From NCBI GenBank assembly GCA_900470155.1, contig UBZT01000009.1:1199524-1263523 (forward strand): a DNA stretch of 64,000 bases, read 5' to 3'. The notes under the pieces are model-generated. The model did not search any database. It saw only the letters and a program-made list of their open reading frames with translations, and was not told where the DNA came from. The DNA is from Hyphomicrobiales bacterium. GTDB lineage: Bacteria; Pseudomonadota; Alphaproteobacteria; Rhizobiales; Rhizobiaceae. A program made the translations under genes and the position numbers. Below, in pieces: positions 1-8,218 of the stretch. Positions within the stretch are counted from its first letter, which is position 1, and each line of letters begins with the position of its first letter.

Positions 1-330
1 CACGATCGGACACACAGACCTTCGAACCCCGAGCCGACTTGGCCCGACTTTTCAAAAGTTAACAAACGATACCAAATAAATGCCAATCGTCCAGCCAGAT
101 TCGCAAGAAACGCTTGAATTGTTGATAAATAGATGATTTTGCGGTGATATTTCTGATGGAAACAGGTTTTTGGTACTCAAGTGATGAAACCATTTGCGAA
201 ATAGGTGCTTGGTTGGTATCTTTTTAAGCAGCGGACATTGGGAGGCTCAAGGAATGTGGATTGAGAAAAGTCTGGATTGCGCTTCTTTTAACCGTTGGTA
301 CGCCTCTCATCTTCTCGGCAAAGGCAAGCC
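1..330. promoter_or_regulatory. Upstream region of the amino-sugar operon with candidate operator half-sites
   Basis: No convincing gene is visible in this AT-richer leader. It contains TTGGTATC at 213-220, the related TTGGTACT at 170-177, and the exact inverse GATACCAA at 68-75. Such repeated half-sites just ahead of a GntR gene are what an autoregulated operon would show, but the assignment as operator is inference. The regulator start ATG at 331 is preceded by an AAAGGCAAGCC stretch that offers a modest ribosome binding site. Confidence 0.35.
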
Positions 331-1083
331 ATGAGCGCATCCCTTCCTCTGGATCAATTGCAGGCCGTTCGTGGCGGCCCTCTTTACGTCAAGCTTCGCA
401 AGATGATTGAGGACGCAGTGTCGTCCGGCCGTCTGAAGCACGGCGATGCCCTGCCTGCCGAACGCGACATCGCCGATGCCGCCGCGATCAGTCGCGTCAC
501 CGTGCGCAAAGCCATCGACGACCTGGTCAACGACGGACTGCTCGTTCGCCGGCGCGGCTCGGGCACGTTTGTCGTCAAGCCTGTGCCGCGCATGCAGCAG
601 CCATTGAGCCAACTCACCTCCTTCACCGAGGATATGCGCCGGCGCGGCATGACGGCGGGATCGCACTGGATAGACCGTGGGCTCTATTTTCCAACCGCAG
701 AGGAAACCATGATGCTGGGTCTCGTTGGCGGCGCGAGGGTCGCCCGGATCGAGCGCATTCGCACCGCCAATGACATGCCCATCGCGCTGGAACGCACCAG
801 CCTTCCCGACGATATCCTGCCCGATCCGGATGCCATGGACGATTCCCTCTATCTCCATTTGCGTCAGAGCGGCATCACCCCGGTACGCGCCAACCAGCGC
901 ATATCCGCCGTTATCCTGAGGGATGACGAGACCAAACTGCTTGGCGTGCCGCAGGGCTCTGCCGCGCTGTCGGTGCAACGTATCGCCTATCTTGAAACCG
1001 GCCGCGTGATGGAAATGTCGCGCGCCCTATACCGCAGCGACGCCTATGACCTGGTCGCAGAACTGACCATCGGATCTCCGTGA
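331..1083 (+). CDS. GntR/HutC-family transcriptional regulator of the amino-sugar operon
   Basis: A DNA-binding repressor of about 250 residues, normal for the HutC subfamily. The N-terminal winged helix covers roughly residues 20-85 (PLYVKLRKMIEDAV, then the recognition region ISRVTVRKAIDDL and the wing RRGSGTFV). A C-terminal UTRA effector domain follows at about 100-245. A TTG codon at 295 would extend the frame, but ATG at 331 gives the usual short leader before the helix-turn-helix. Its stop overlaps the next gene by 4 bases (GTGA), so it is translated with an amino-sugar catabolic operon. By analogy with NagR/NagQ-type regulators it probably senses GlcNAc-6-P or GlcN-6-P; the ligand is inferred. 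Confidence 0.88.
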   Translation: MSASLPLDQLQAVRGGPLYVKLRKMIEDAVSSGRLKHGDALPAERDIADAAAISRVTVRKAIDDLVNDGLLVRRRGSGTFVVKPVPRMQQPLSQLTSFTEDMRRRGMTAGSHWIDRGLYFPTAEETMMLGLVGGARVARIERIRTANDMPIALERTSLPDDILPDPDAMDDSLYLHLRQSGITPVRANQRISAVILRDDETKLLGVPQGSAALSVQRIAYLETGRVMEMSRALYRSDAYDLVAELTIGSP

Positions 1084-2129
1084 CGCCGAACCTTGAAAGA
1101 CCTGCAATGCTGACGAAAATGCGAGAAGAAATCGACGAGATCCCGGCAGCCGCAGCGCGCCTTCTCAAGGAATCGTCCGACGCCATCGGCGAATGCGCAG
1201 ATGCGCTGCGCCGAAAGGACCCCAGCGTCGTCGTGACGATCGCCCGCGGATCGTCCGATCATGCGGCCTATTTCCTCAAATACGCCATTGAACTGCAGCT
1301 CGGCCTGCCGGTTGCTTCCCTCGGCCCGTCGCTGGCATCCATCTATGAAGCGCCGATGAAGCTGGAAAACGCTGCGGCCTTCGCCGTATCGCAATCCGGT
1401 GCAAGCCCGGATATCGTTGCAATGATGCGCGGAGCCCGGCTCGGTGGGGCAACGACGATCAGCCTGGTCAACACGCTGCCCTCGCCGCTTGGCGACGCTG
1501 CAACCATCGCCGTCGACATCAAGGCCGGCCCGGAAATCGCGGTTGCCGCCACCAAGTCTTTCGTCAATTCGATTGTCGCCGGCCTCGCGATCGTCGCCGG
1601 CTGGAGCGACGACAAGGAACTGGCAAGTGCCGTCGCCCGCCTGCCGGAGCATTTTTTGCAGGCGCTGAAGCTCGACTGGAGCGCGCTGATCGAACCGCTG
1701 ACCAATGCGGATTCCCTTTATATGCTTGGCCGTGGTCCCGCGCTGGCAATTGCCGCCGAAGCGGCACTCAAATGCAAGGAAACCTGCGAACTGCATGCCG
1801 AAGCCTATTCATCGGCGGAAGTTCTGCACGGGCCTGTTTCGATCGTCGGCCGGAATTTCCCGGTCGTCGGTTTTGCCGCCCGTGACAAGGCCGAAGCCTC
1901 GATCGCCCAGACCATATCGAAACTGGCGTCCAACAATGCCGCCTGCTTCATCACTTCCGAAAACTCCGAGGGCGCTAACCGCCTGCCGTTTATCGCAACG
2001 GGCCATCCATTGACCGATGCGCTGATGCTGATCGTTCCCTATTATGGCATGGTCGAATCGCTTTCCCGTGCACGGGGCTTCAATCCAGACAAACCCGTCG
2101 CACTGAAAAAGGTCACCCAGACCCAATGA
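1080..2129 (+). CDS. SIS-domain glucosamine-6-phosphate deaminase (NagB-II type)
   Basis: A protein of about 350 residues with two tandem SIS (sugar isomerase) domains and no glutaminase domain, which is the architecture of NagB-II deaminases and AgaS rather than full GlmS. Visible landmarks are TIARGSSDHAAYF, FAVSQSGASPD, AATKSF and the GlmS-like ALKCKETCELHAEAYSSAEVLHG read as two adjacent pieces near residues 225-245. The neighbours NagA and a ROK kinase support conversion of GlcN-6-P to fructose-6-P plus ammonia. I use GTG at 1080, which overlaps the upstream stop; ATG at 1107 is an equally plausible start. An aminotransferase-like or ketosamine-P role cannot be excluded. Confidence 0.85.
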   Translation: MTPNLERPAMLTKMREEIDEIPAAAARLLKESSDAIGECADALRRKDPSVVVTIARGSSDHAAYFLKYAIELQLGLPVASLGPSLASIYEAPMKLENAAAFAVSQSGASPDIVAMMRGARLGGATTISLVNTLPSPLGDAATIAVDIKAGPEIAVAATKSFVNSIVAGLAIVAGWSDDKELASAVARLPEHFLQALKLDWSALIEPLTNADSLYMLGRGPALAIAAEAALKCKETCELHAEAYSSAEVLHGPVSIVGRNFPVVGFAARDKAEASIAQTISKLASNNAACFITSENSEGANRLPFIATGHPLTDALMLIVPYYGMVESLSRARGFNPDKPVALKKVTQTQ

Positions 2130-3310
2130 CTTCCGTCTTCGCCATTAGCGCCAGCCGCGTCTTCGATGGACAGAGTTTTCATCAGGACGCCGCCCTGATT
2201 GTCGACGGCGCCAAAGTCGGCGCCATTATGCCCCAATCGAAACTGCCTGCGGGCATGAAGACGCTTCCGATCGGCAACGGCCTGATTGCACCGGGCTTCA
2301 TCGACCTGCAGGTCAATGGCGGCGGCGGCGTGCTGTTCAACAACCAGCCGGATGTTGCCGGCATCGAGACGATTTGCGCGGCTCATGCCCGCTTCGGCAC
2401 GACAGCCCTCATGGTTACGTTGATCACCGATGTGGCTGCTATCCGTAACATCGCGGTCGACGCCGGCTGCAAGGCGGCGGCCAACGCCGTTCCGGGTTTT
2501 CTCGGCCTGCATCTCGAGGGCCCGCATCTGTCGGTCGCGCGCAAAGGAACCCACGACCCGTCACTGATCCGTCCAATGACCGAGGATGACCTCGCCTATC
2601 TCGAAAATCATGCCGGACATTTCGGCATGCCGATGATCACCATCGCACCGGAAAGCGTTACCCCCGACCAAGTCCGCAGGCTGGTTGCGTCGGGTTATCG
2701 CGTCAGCCTGGGCCATACCGATTCAGAATGTGCCGCGATCGACGCCTATGTCGAGGCGGGTGCAACTTTGGTCACCCATCTGTTCAACGCCATGAGCCAG
2801 CTTGGCAATCGCGAGCCGGGCCTGGTCGGTGCGGGGCTCTCCTCACCGCAACTCCATTGCGGTTTGATCGCCGACGGTTTCCATGTCGATCCGGTCACCA
2901 TGCGCGTGGCACTTGCTGCAAAGCAAGGACCAGCGCATGTCTTCCTCGTCACCGATGCCATGTCGACCATCGGCACCAACAGCACGGGTTTTGACCTGAA
3001 TGGCCGCGCCGTCTATCGTCGCGATGGCCGTCTCACACTGGCGGACGGCACATTGGCAGGCGCTGATATCGACATGCTGTCCTGCGTGCGCTTCGTCCAT
3101 GAGCGCCTCGGCCAACCATTGGAAGAGGCACTGCGGATGGCCAGCGTCTATCCGGCAAAAGCGATAGGCGTGACAACAAAAGGCAACCTTGCATCCGGCC
3201 AGGATGCCGATTTCCTGGTCCTGAGCGATGATCTCGACCTACAGTCCACCTGGATCGCCGGTGCCTGCGCCTATGAGGCGGAAGATGATCGACGGAAGGC
3301 CAGCGCATGA
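2126..3310 (+). CDS. nagA: N-acetylglucosamine-6-phosphate deacetylase
   Basis: An amidohydrolase-superfamily enzyme of 394 residues, the usual NagA length. It removes acetate from GlcNAc-6-P to give GlcN-6-P for the upstream SIS deaminase. Family landmarks are PGFIDLQVNGGGG, the metal ligand region HLEGPHLS, SLGHTDSE, THLFNAMSQLGNREPG, ADGFHVD and the catalytic aspartate in FLVTDAMSTIG. The start overlaps the previous stop (ATGA) and the stop overlaps the next start, indicating tight translational coupling through the operon. Confidence 0.95.
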   Translation: MTSVFAISASRVFDGQSFHQDAALIVDGAKVGAIMPQSKLPAGMKTLPIGNGLIAPGFIDLQVNGGGGVLFNNQPDVAGIETICAAHARFGTTALMVTLITDVAAIRNIAVDAGCKAAANAVPGFLGLHLEGPHLSVARKGTHDPSLIRPMTEDDLAYLENHAGHFGMPMITIAPESVTPDQVRRLVASGYRVSLGHTDSECAAIDAYVEAGATLVTHLFNAMSQLGNREPGLVGAGLSSPQLHCGLIADGFHVDPVTMRVALAAKQGPAHVFLVTDAMSTIGTNSTGFDLNGRAVYRRDGRLTLADGTLAGADIDMLSCVRFVHERLGQPLEEALRMASVYPAKAIGVTTKGNLASGQDADFLVLSDDLDLQSTWIAGACAYEAEDDRRKASA

Positions 3311-4230
3311 TTGTCTGCTTCGACATTGGCGGCACCGCCATCAAGGGTGCGGTGGCTTACAGCACGGACGATATCCGCCCCTTCCCGCGGCATCCGACCC
3401 CGATCCACGATTTTGACGCCTTCGTCGCCACGCTGAAATCCGTGATTGCCGAAGCGGGCGGACATCCCGATTGCGTGGCGATCTCGATTGCCGGCGTCAT
3501 CGACCCGGACACTGCGAACGCCGTCGTCGCCAACATACCCTGCATTCACGGCCGGCCGCTGCAGGCCGATCTCGAAAAACGCCTCGGCCTTCCCGTGATT
3601 ATCGCCAATGATGCCGACTGCTTCGTGCTCGCCGAAGCGGGAATCGGTGCCGCGAAAGGCCACCGGGTCGTCTTCGGCATCATTCTCGGTACAGGTGTCG
3701 GCGGAGGCCTGGTCATCGACGGCAAACTGATCAACAGCCAGGGCGGTTTTGCCGGAGAATGGGGCCATGGTCCGATCTCGGCAACAGAAGCCGGTGAACC
3801 TCGGGCCCGCATCCCGCGCTTTCAATGCGGTTGCGGCCAGACCGGCTGCATCGACGCGATCTGCAGCGCGCGCGGCCTTGAGAAACTGCATCACCACCTG
3901 CATGGCGAGACCCTGACCAGTGAAGACATTCTTTCTGACTGGCAGAAAGGCGACCCGATCGCGGCACGCACCATCGATGTCTATGTCGATGTGATCGCCG
4001 ACCCGCTGTCGCTGGTCATCAACCTGACCGGAACCACGATCCTGCCCGTTGGCGGCGGTCTTTCCAATGTTCCGGCGCTGATTGCCGCGATCGACGTGGC
4101 GGTCCGTCGTCGCATCCTGCGCCGTTTCGACAAACCCATCGTCATCCCGGCGGAATGCCGTGTCGAACCCGGCTTGATCGGCGCGGCCGTGCTCGGTCTG
4201 ACAGCGGCCCGTGAACTGTCGCCAGCCTGA
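3307..4230 (+). CDS. ROK-family sugar kinase, probably N-acetylglucosamine/N-acetylmannosamine kinase
   Basis: A cytoplasmic ATP-dependent sugar kinase of 307 residues. The N-terminal phosphate-binding motif is CFDIGGTAIKGA. The ROK signature lies near residues 115-145 (FGIILGTGVGGGLVIDGK, GFAGEWGHG), and the zinc motif reads CGCGQTGCID. The last acidic residue is Asp where many family members have Glu. Placement after nagA suggests phosphorylation of GlcNAc (or ManNAc) to feed the deacetylase; the exact substrate is inferred. The gene begins inside the nagA stop (ATGA). Confidence 0.88.
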   Translation: MIVCFDIGGTAIKGAVAYSTDDIRPFPRHPTPIHDFDAFVATLKSVIAEAGGHPDCVAISIAGVIDPDTANAVVANIPCIHGRPLQADLEKRLGLPVIIANDADCFVLAEAGIGAAKGHRVVFGIILGTGVGGGLVIDGKLINSQGGFAGEWGHGPISATEAGEPRARIPRFQCGCGQTGCIDAICSARGLEKLHHHLHGETLTSEDILSDWQKGDPIAARTIDVYVDVIADPLSLVINLTGTTILPVGGGLSNVPALIAAIDVAVRRRILRRFDKPIVIPAECRVEPGLIGAAVLGLTAARELSPA

Positions 4231-4239
4231 GGACATACC

Positions 4240-4734
4240 ATGGACATGCTGGTCAAGCTCTACGATTTGAAACCCGACGCCACCCTTGAGCAGCGCATCG
4301 CAGCACAGGACATCACCTTGCGCAGGGCTCTCGTTCCCGAACTCAGGTCGATCTGCGACTGGATCGAACCACGATTCGGTGCCGGCTGGGCAGCCGAAGC
4401 GACAGCGGCGCTCATGCGCCAGCCCGCCACCTGCTTCATCGCCCATCAGGGACCGACATTGCTCGGCTTTGCCTGCCATGACGCCACGATGAAGGGCTTC
4501 TTCGGCCCGACCGGTGTCGACGAAGCCGCGCGCGGCAAGGGCATCGGCCATGCATTGTTGATTACCACCCTGCTCGATATGCATGCCCAGGGATATGCCT
4601 ACGCAGTGATCGGCGGCGCCGGCCCGGTCGACTTCTACCAGAAGAGTGTCGGCGCGATCCCGATCGAGGGCTCCAAACCGGGTATTTATCGCGACATGAT
4701 CCCGACGGCCGCCCCGAACGGGGTGTCGAGCTAG
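4240..4734 (+). CDS. GNAT-family N-acetyltransferase
   Basis: A small acetyl-CoA-dependent acyltransferase of 164 residues. The pyrophosphate-binding loop is EAARGKGIGHALL near residue 100, followed by an aromatic stretch VDFYQKSVGA typical of the GNAT C-terminus. It sits 9 bases after the ROK kinase on the same strand and is therefore the last gene of the amino-sugar operon. Its acceptor substrate is unknown; an amino sugar is a reasonable guess from context only. The gene converges on the next one with only 2 bases between stops. Confidence 0.8.
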   Translation: MDMLVKLYDLKPDATLEQRIAAQDITLRRALVPELRSICDWIEPRFGAGWAAEATAALMRQPATCFIAHQGPTLLGFACHDATMKGFFGPTGVDEAARGKGIGHALLITTLLDMHAQGYAYAVIGGAGPVDFYQKSVGAIPIEGSKPGIYRDMIPTAAPNGVSS

Positions 4735-4736
4735 CT

Positions 4737-5588
4737 TCAGCCAAGCTCCAACGTCGTGATGGCGAAGACACCTTCCTCTTCGATGGCAGGTGGCGCACCG
4801 CGATACATGCGGGCCGTCATGAAGCCCTGCTCGAAGCCGCAGGCGGCGAGGCGGGCGCTGAAGGCCTGCTGATATTCCGGCACGTCGATATGCACCGACC
4901 GGCCCTGAAGATTGTCGAGACAGGCATCCAGCAGGCCGAGGGCAACGATTTCGCTGACCGCGAAAATCGGCCCGATCTTGTAGCCTTGCACGCAAGGGCG
5001 CATGACCGCATAGCCGTCTATGCCAGTCTCCGTCTCGCTCACCAGAGCATGACGCGGAACGTCCAGCCATTGACGCAGAAAAGCGGTGCGTGGGGCGGGA
5101 AAGAAGCCGCGGTCGAAGGCGGCAATCTCCGAAAGCCTCCCCGGCCCACCGGATGCGATAGTCTGTCGCGGCGCATCGATCGGCTTCGCCTCTTTTACCG
5201 ACCAGCGGAACGTCCGGTAGTGCGGGACAAAGCCCATGCAGCCATAATTTTCCTGCTGCTCAACCACGCCGTCAAGACCGAGAACCACAGCACCGAGATG
5301 CGCCATGCCGGCATCCCAGACTTGGCGTCCAAGCCCTTGCCCGCGAAAATCCGGGTGGCAGATATAAAGACCGATGAAGCCGAACCCATCGTAGCTGATC
5401 GCCGCAATGCCGGCGGCCAGGCGCCCGTCGACGAAACAGCCGATAAAGCCCCGCGGATCTGCAGCTTGAAACGCTACCGCATCGGCAGTTCCCGGATTCC
5501 ATCCCTCGTCAGCCGCCCAACGGACAAGCTGTTGGACCTCGGCAGTGGTCAGCACACGGATTTCAGCAAACGAGGAAACCACGGTCAC
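4737..5588 (-). CDS. Two-lobed GNAT acetyltransferase (GNAT plus Acetyltransf_18-like C-terminus)
   Basis: A 283-residue protein. The N-terminal GNAT fold carries GFIGCFVDGRLAAGI, GFIGLYICHPDFRGQGLG (acetyl-CoA loop) and QVWDAGMAHL. A second, more degenerate lobe at about residues 180-270 (GYAVMRPCVQGYKIGPIFA, CGFEQGFMTARMYRG) resembles the C-terminal domain of YitI-like GNATs. It is the last gene of a minus-strand operon that starts with ABC transporter genes. Its start overlaps the racemase stop. The substrate is presumably an amine or amino compound imported by the transporter (inference). Confidence 0.8.
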   Translation of the reverse strand: MTVVSSFAEIRVLTTAEVQQLVRWAADEGWNPGTADAVAFQAADPRGFIGCFVDGRLAAGIAAISYDGFGFIGLYICHPDFRGQGLGRQVWDAGMAHLGAVVLGLDGVVEQQENYGCMGFVPHYRTFRWSVKEAKPIDAPRQTIASGGPGRLSEIAAFDRGFFPAPRTAFLRQWLDVPRHALVSETETGIDGYAVMRPCVQGYKIGPIFAVSEIVALGLLDACLDNLQGRSVHIDVPEYQQAFSARLAACGFEQGFMTARMYRGAPPAIEEEGVFAITTLELG

Positions 5589-6328
5589 ACACCCATGGCG
5601 GCGGGCGAGAAACTCTCGAGCACACCCAGAAAAGGCTTGTCGATCGGCGTTGCATAGGCACCGGATTTTGCGGTCGAAAGCCCAAGCGCAACCAGCGCTT
5701 CGGCCTGCTTCACCGCCGCAGCCACCCCATCGACCACCGGCACGCCGAATTCGTGGCGCAGTTCGAGCGTGAGGTCGGCCATGCCCGCACAGCCGAGCAC
5801 GATCGCCTCGGCGCGATCGTCCCGAAGCGCCGCCACGATCTCGCGGCGCAACCTGTCGCGCGCATTGGACTTCGGATCCTCGAGCGACAGCACCGGCACG
5901 TCGGCGGCCCGCACCTTGCAGCGTCCGCTCATGCCATAGCGATGCACCAGATGCTCGACCGGCAGCCGCGAGCGCTCCATCGTGGTGACGATGGAAAACC
6001 GCTGGGCAATGAAGGATGTCGCGGCCACCGCCGCCTCGCAGATGCCGATGACCGGGATCGAAGCAAGCGCGCGTGCCGCATCAAGCCCCGTATCGTCGAA
6101 GCAGGCGATCACGATTGCCTGCGCCCCTCCCCGCTCCGCCTTGGCGATTTCGACCAGAAGTCCTGGAATAGCAAAGACCTCGTCATAGTAGCCTTCGATC
6201 GACACTGGGCCCATCGACGAGGTGATCGCCTCGATCTCCGTCCCGGCATTGGCCACGCGCCTTGCCGCGTCTGCGATCGTCGCCGTCATGCTGGCGGTGG
6301 TATTCGGATTGATGACTGCGATCTTCAT
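5585..6328 (-). CDS. Aspartate/glutamate/hydantoin racemase family protein
   Basis: A cofactor-independent racemase-fold protein of 247 residues. It begins MKIAVINPNTTASMT, the hallmark of the hydantoin-racemase branch. The two catalytic cysteines expected for the family are visible in VIACFDDTG (near residue 75) and VLGCAGMADL (near residue 181). It lies 4 bases after the inner-membrane permease gene and overlaps the GNAT gene, so it belongs to the same operon. The likely role is racemising or isomerising a nitrogenous compound brought in by the transporter. Allantoin or another hydantoin is possible, but no hydantoinase is adjacent. Confidence 0.85.
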   Translation of the reverse strand: MKIAVINPNTTASMTATIADAARRVANAGTEIEAITSSMGPVSIEGYYDEVFAIPGLLVEIAKAERGGAQAIVIACFDDTGLDAARALASIPVIGICEAAVAATSFIAQRFSIVTTMERSRLPVEHLVHRYGMSGRCKVRAADVPVLSLEDPKSNARDRLRREIVAALRDDRAEAIVLGCAGMADLTLELRHEFGVPVVDGVAAAVKQAEALVALGLSTAKSGAYATPIDKPFLGVLESFSPAAMGV

Positions 6329-6332
6329 GCGC

Positions 6333-7151
6333 TCAGCCCTGGTTCCTGCGGCGGCTCATGCCGACAATCAGGCCCAGTGTTCCGGCGATCACGAGGAAGG
6401 AAAAGACCGTCGTCACGGTGCCGAGCGCGTAGAGCACCGGCGTCGTCACATTGGTCGTCATGCCGTAGATTTCGAGCGGCAGCGTGTTGTATGTGCCGGC
6501 CGTCATCAACGTGCGGGCAAATTCGTCATAGGACAGCGTGAAGCCGAACAGGCCGACGCCGATCAGACTCGGCGCGATCATCGGCAGGACAACATGGGCA
6601 AAGGTCTGCCAGGGCGTGGCGCCGAGATCGCGTGCCGCCTCTTCATAGGCGGGAGAGAAGCGATTGAAGATCGCAAACATGATCAGCACACCGAACGGCA
6701 GCGTCCAGGTCAGATGTGCGCCGAAGCCGGATGAATACCAGGCCGGCTGCAGGCCGATCTGCTGGAAGAGCACGCCGATGCCCAGCGAAATCACGATCGA
6801 CGGTACCACAAGGCTGGCGACCGAGAGATAGAAAAGCACGGTGCCGCCGATGAACTTGCGCCGGAAGGCAAGGCCTGCAAGCAGGGACACAACCACGGTC
6901 ACCACCATGACCATGAGCCCGAGCATCAGCGAGCGGCGGAAGGAACCGCCAAAGTCACCGACGGCCTGAGTCTGGAACAGGTTGACGAACCAGTGCACCG
7001 ACACCCCGTTCAGCGGGAAGGTCAGGCCTCCGTTCGGACCCTGGAAGGACAGGATCAGGATCGCCGACAGAGGGCCGTAGAGAAACAGGACGAACAGGGC
7101 GAAGAAGATCGCCAGGACGTAGAATTCGCGGGAGCGGGTTTCGCTGTTCAT
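6333..7151 (-). CDS. ABC transporter permease, PotC-like
   Basis: An inner-membrane permease of about 272 residues with six predicted hydrophobic segments and a C-terminal-half EAA loop (YEEAARDLGATPWQTFAHVVLPMIAPSL, read in two parts near residues 165-192). I chose ATG 7151 (MNSETRSREF), which leads directly into the first membrane helix; the open frame continues upstream but only into the preceding permease gene. It pairs with the permease at 7154-8059 to form the membrane channel of a polyamine-type (PotABCD) importer. Confidence 0.9.
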   Translation of the reverse strand: MNSETRSREFYVLAIFFALFVLFLYGPLSAILILSFQGPNGGLTFPLNGVSVHWFVNLFQTQAVGDFGGSFRRSLMLGLMVMVVTVVVSLLAGLAFRRKFIGGTVLFYLSVASLVVPSIVISLGIGVLFQQIGLQPAWYSSGFGAHLTWTLPFGVLIMFAIFNRFSPAYEEAARDLGATPWQTFAHVVLPMIAPSLIGVGLFGFTLSYDEFARTLMTAGTYNTLPLEIYGMTTNVTTPVLYALGTVTTVFSFLVIAGTLGLIVGMSRRRNQG

Positions 7152-7153
7152 GC

Positions 7154-8059
7154 TCAAAGTTCCTTGCGGATATCGACGACGCGCAGGATCGCCGCGACCA
7201 TCATCAGGACGAGGATCAAGAGCACGACAGCGTTGGCGGCGGCAGCCGGATATTGCAGCAGCGACATTTGGTTCTTCATCATCAGGGCCACCGACGCGCT
7301 CTGGCCGCCGGACATCACCTGCACGGTGGAGAAATCGGCCATCACCAGGGTCACGACAAAGATCGTTCCGATCGCCATGCCGGGCTTGGCCAGCGGAATG
7401 ATGACATTGGTCAGCGTCTGCCACCCGGAAGCGCCAGCGTCGCGCGCGGCCTCCATCAGTGAGCGATCAATGCGCATCATCGTATTGAAGATCGGCGTGA
7501 CCATGAACAGCGTGTAGAGATGCACCATGGCAAGAACGACCGCGAAATCGGAATAGAGCAGCCATTCGATCGGCTGCGGAATGATGCCGGCGCCGACGAG
7601 CGTATTGTTGATCAGCCCGTTGCGCCCCAGCACCGGGATCCAGGAGATCATCCGGATGATGTTCGAGGTCAGAAACGGCACCGTACAGACCAGAAACAGC
7701 ACCATCTGCATCGATGATGTGCGGATATGGAAGGCGAGGAAATAGGCGACCCAGAACCCGATGAACAAGGTGATCGCCCAGACGATGAAGGCAAATTTCA
7801 ACGTGTTGAGATAGGTCTTCCAGGTCACCCATGAGCCCAGCGTCTCGGTGTAGTTGAAGGTAACGAAATCCGGATACATCTGGGCGAAATCGTAGTCCCA
7901 GAAGCTGACCACGCTGATCATCAGGATCGGCAGAAGCAGGAAACCGCCGAGGATGAGGGTCAAAGGCAGGGCCTGCAGATAGGCAGGCAGCCACGACGGC
8001 AGCCGGATGGCACGCTTCGGCTTCGGCTCGCCGACGCCTATGAACCGCACTGTCGCCAT
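7154..8059 (-). CDS. ABC transporter permease, PotB-like
   Basis: A 301-residue inner-membrane protein with a cytoplasmic N-terminus, a first helix near residues 30-52 (LPLTLILGGFLLLPILMISV) and an EAA loop (MEAARDAGASGWQTLTNVII). It belongs to the spermidine/putrescine/Fe permease group. It precedes the PotC-like gene by 2 bases and follows the binding-protein gene after a RIME-type repeat, an arrangement that would let the binding protein be made in excess. The substrate is not determinable from sequence. Confidence 0.9.
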   Translation of the reverse strand: MATVRFIGVGEPKPKRAIRLPSWLPAYLQALPLTLILGGFLLLPILMISVVSFWDYDFAQMYPDFVTFNYTETLGSWVTWKTYLNTLKFAFIVWAITLFIGFWVAYFLAFHIRTSSMQMVLFLVCTVPFLTSNIIRMISWIPVLGRNGLINNTLVGAGIIPQPIEWLLYSDFAVVLAMVHLYTLFMVTPIFNTMMRIDRSLMEAARDAGASGWQTLTNVIIPLAKPGMAIGTIFVVTLVMADFSTVQVMSGGQSASVALMMKNQMSLLQYPAAAANAVVLLILVLMMVAAILRVVDIRKEL

Positions 8060-8089
8060 GGTTTCCGTCTCCTGTTATCAGTCCAAGTC

Positions 8090-8210
8090 TGCCCCTCATC
8101 CGGCTGCCGCGACCTTCTCCCCACAAACGGGGAGAAGGTCCGACGCGGTTGCCGGTTTGCCCCTTCGCTCCGCCTGCGGGGAGAAGGCCCCGGCAGGAGG
8201 ATGAGGGGCA
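8090..8210. repeat. RIME-like palindromic intergenic mosaic element
   Basis: A block of about 121 bases bounded by a perfect 12-base terminal inverted repeat (TGCCCCTCATCC at 8090 and its complement ending at 8210). It contains two internal hairpins of the form CCTTCTCCCC...GGGGAGAAGG. This matches the layout of the Rhizobium-specific intergenic mosaic elements (RIME1) in size and in the CCCTCATCCGGCTGCC and GGGGAGAAGG cores known from that family. It fills the gap between the binding-protein gene and the first permease gene of an operon. Confidence 0.85.
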
Positions 8211-8218
8211 GGTATGCC

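Noticed and set aside
3271-5070. 599-codon minus-strand open frame across the ROK kinase and GNAT genes
   Set aside because: It is the antisense shadow of well-supported genes; its translation is His/Arg/Asp-rich low-complexity with no family motif.
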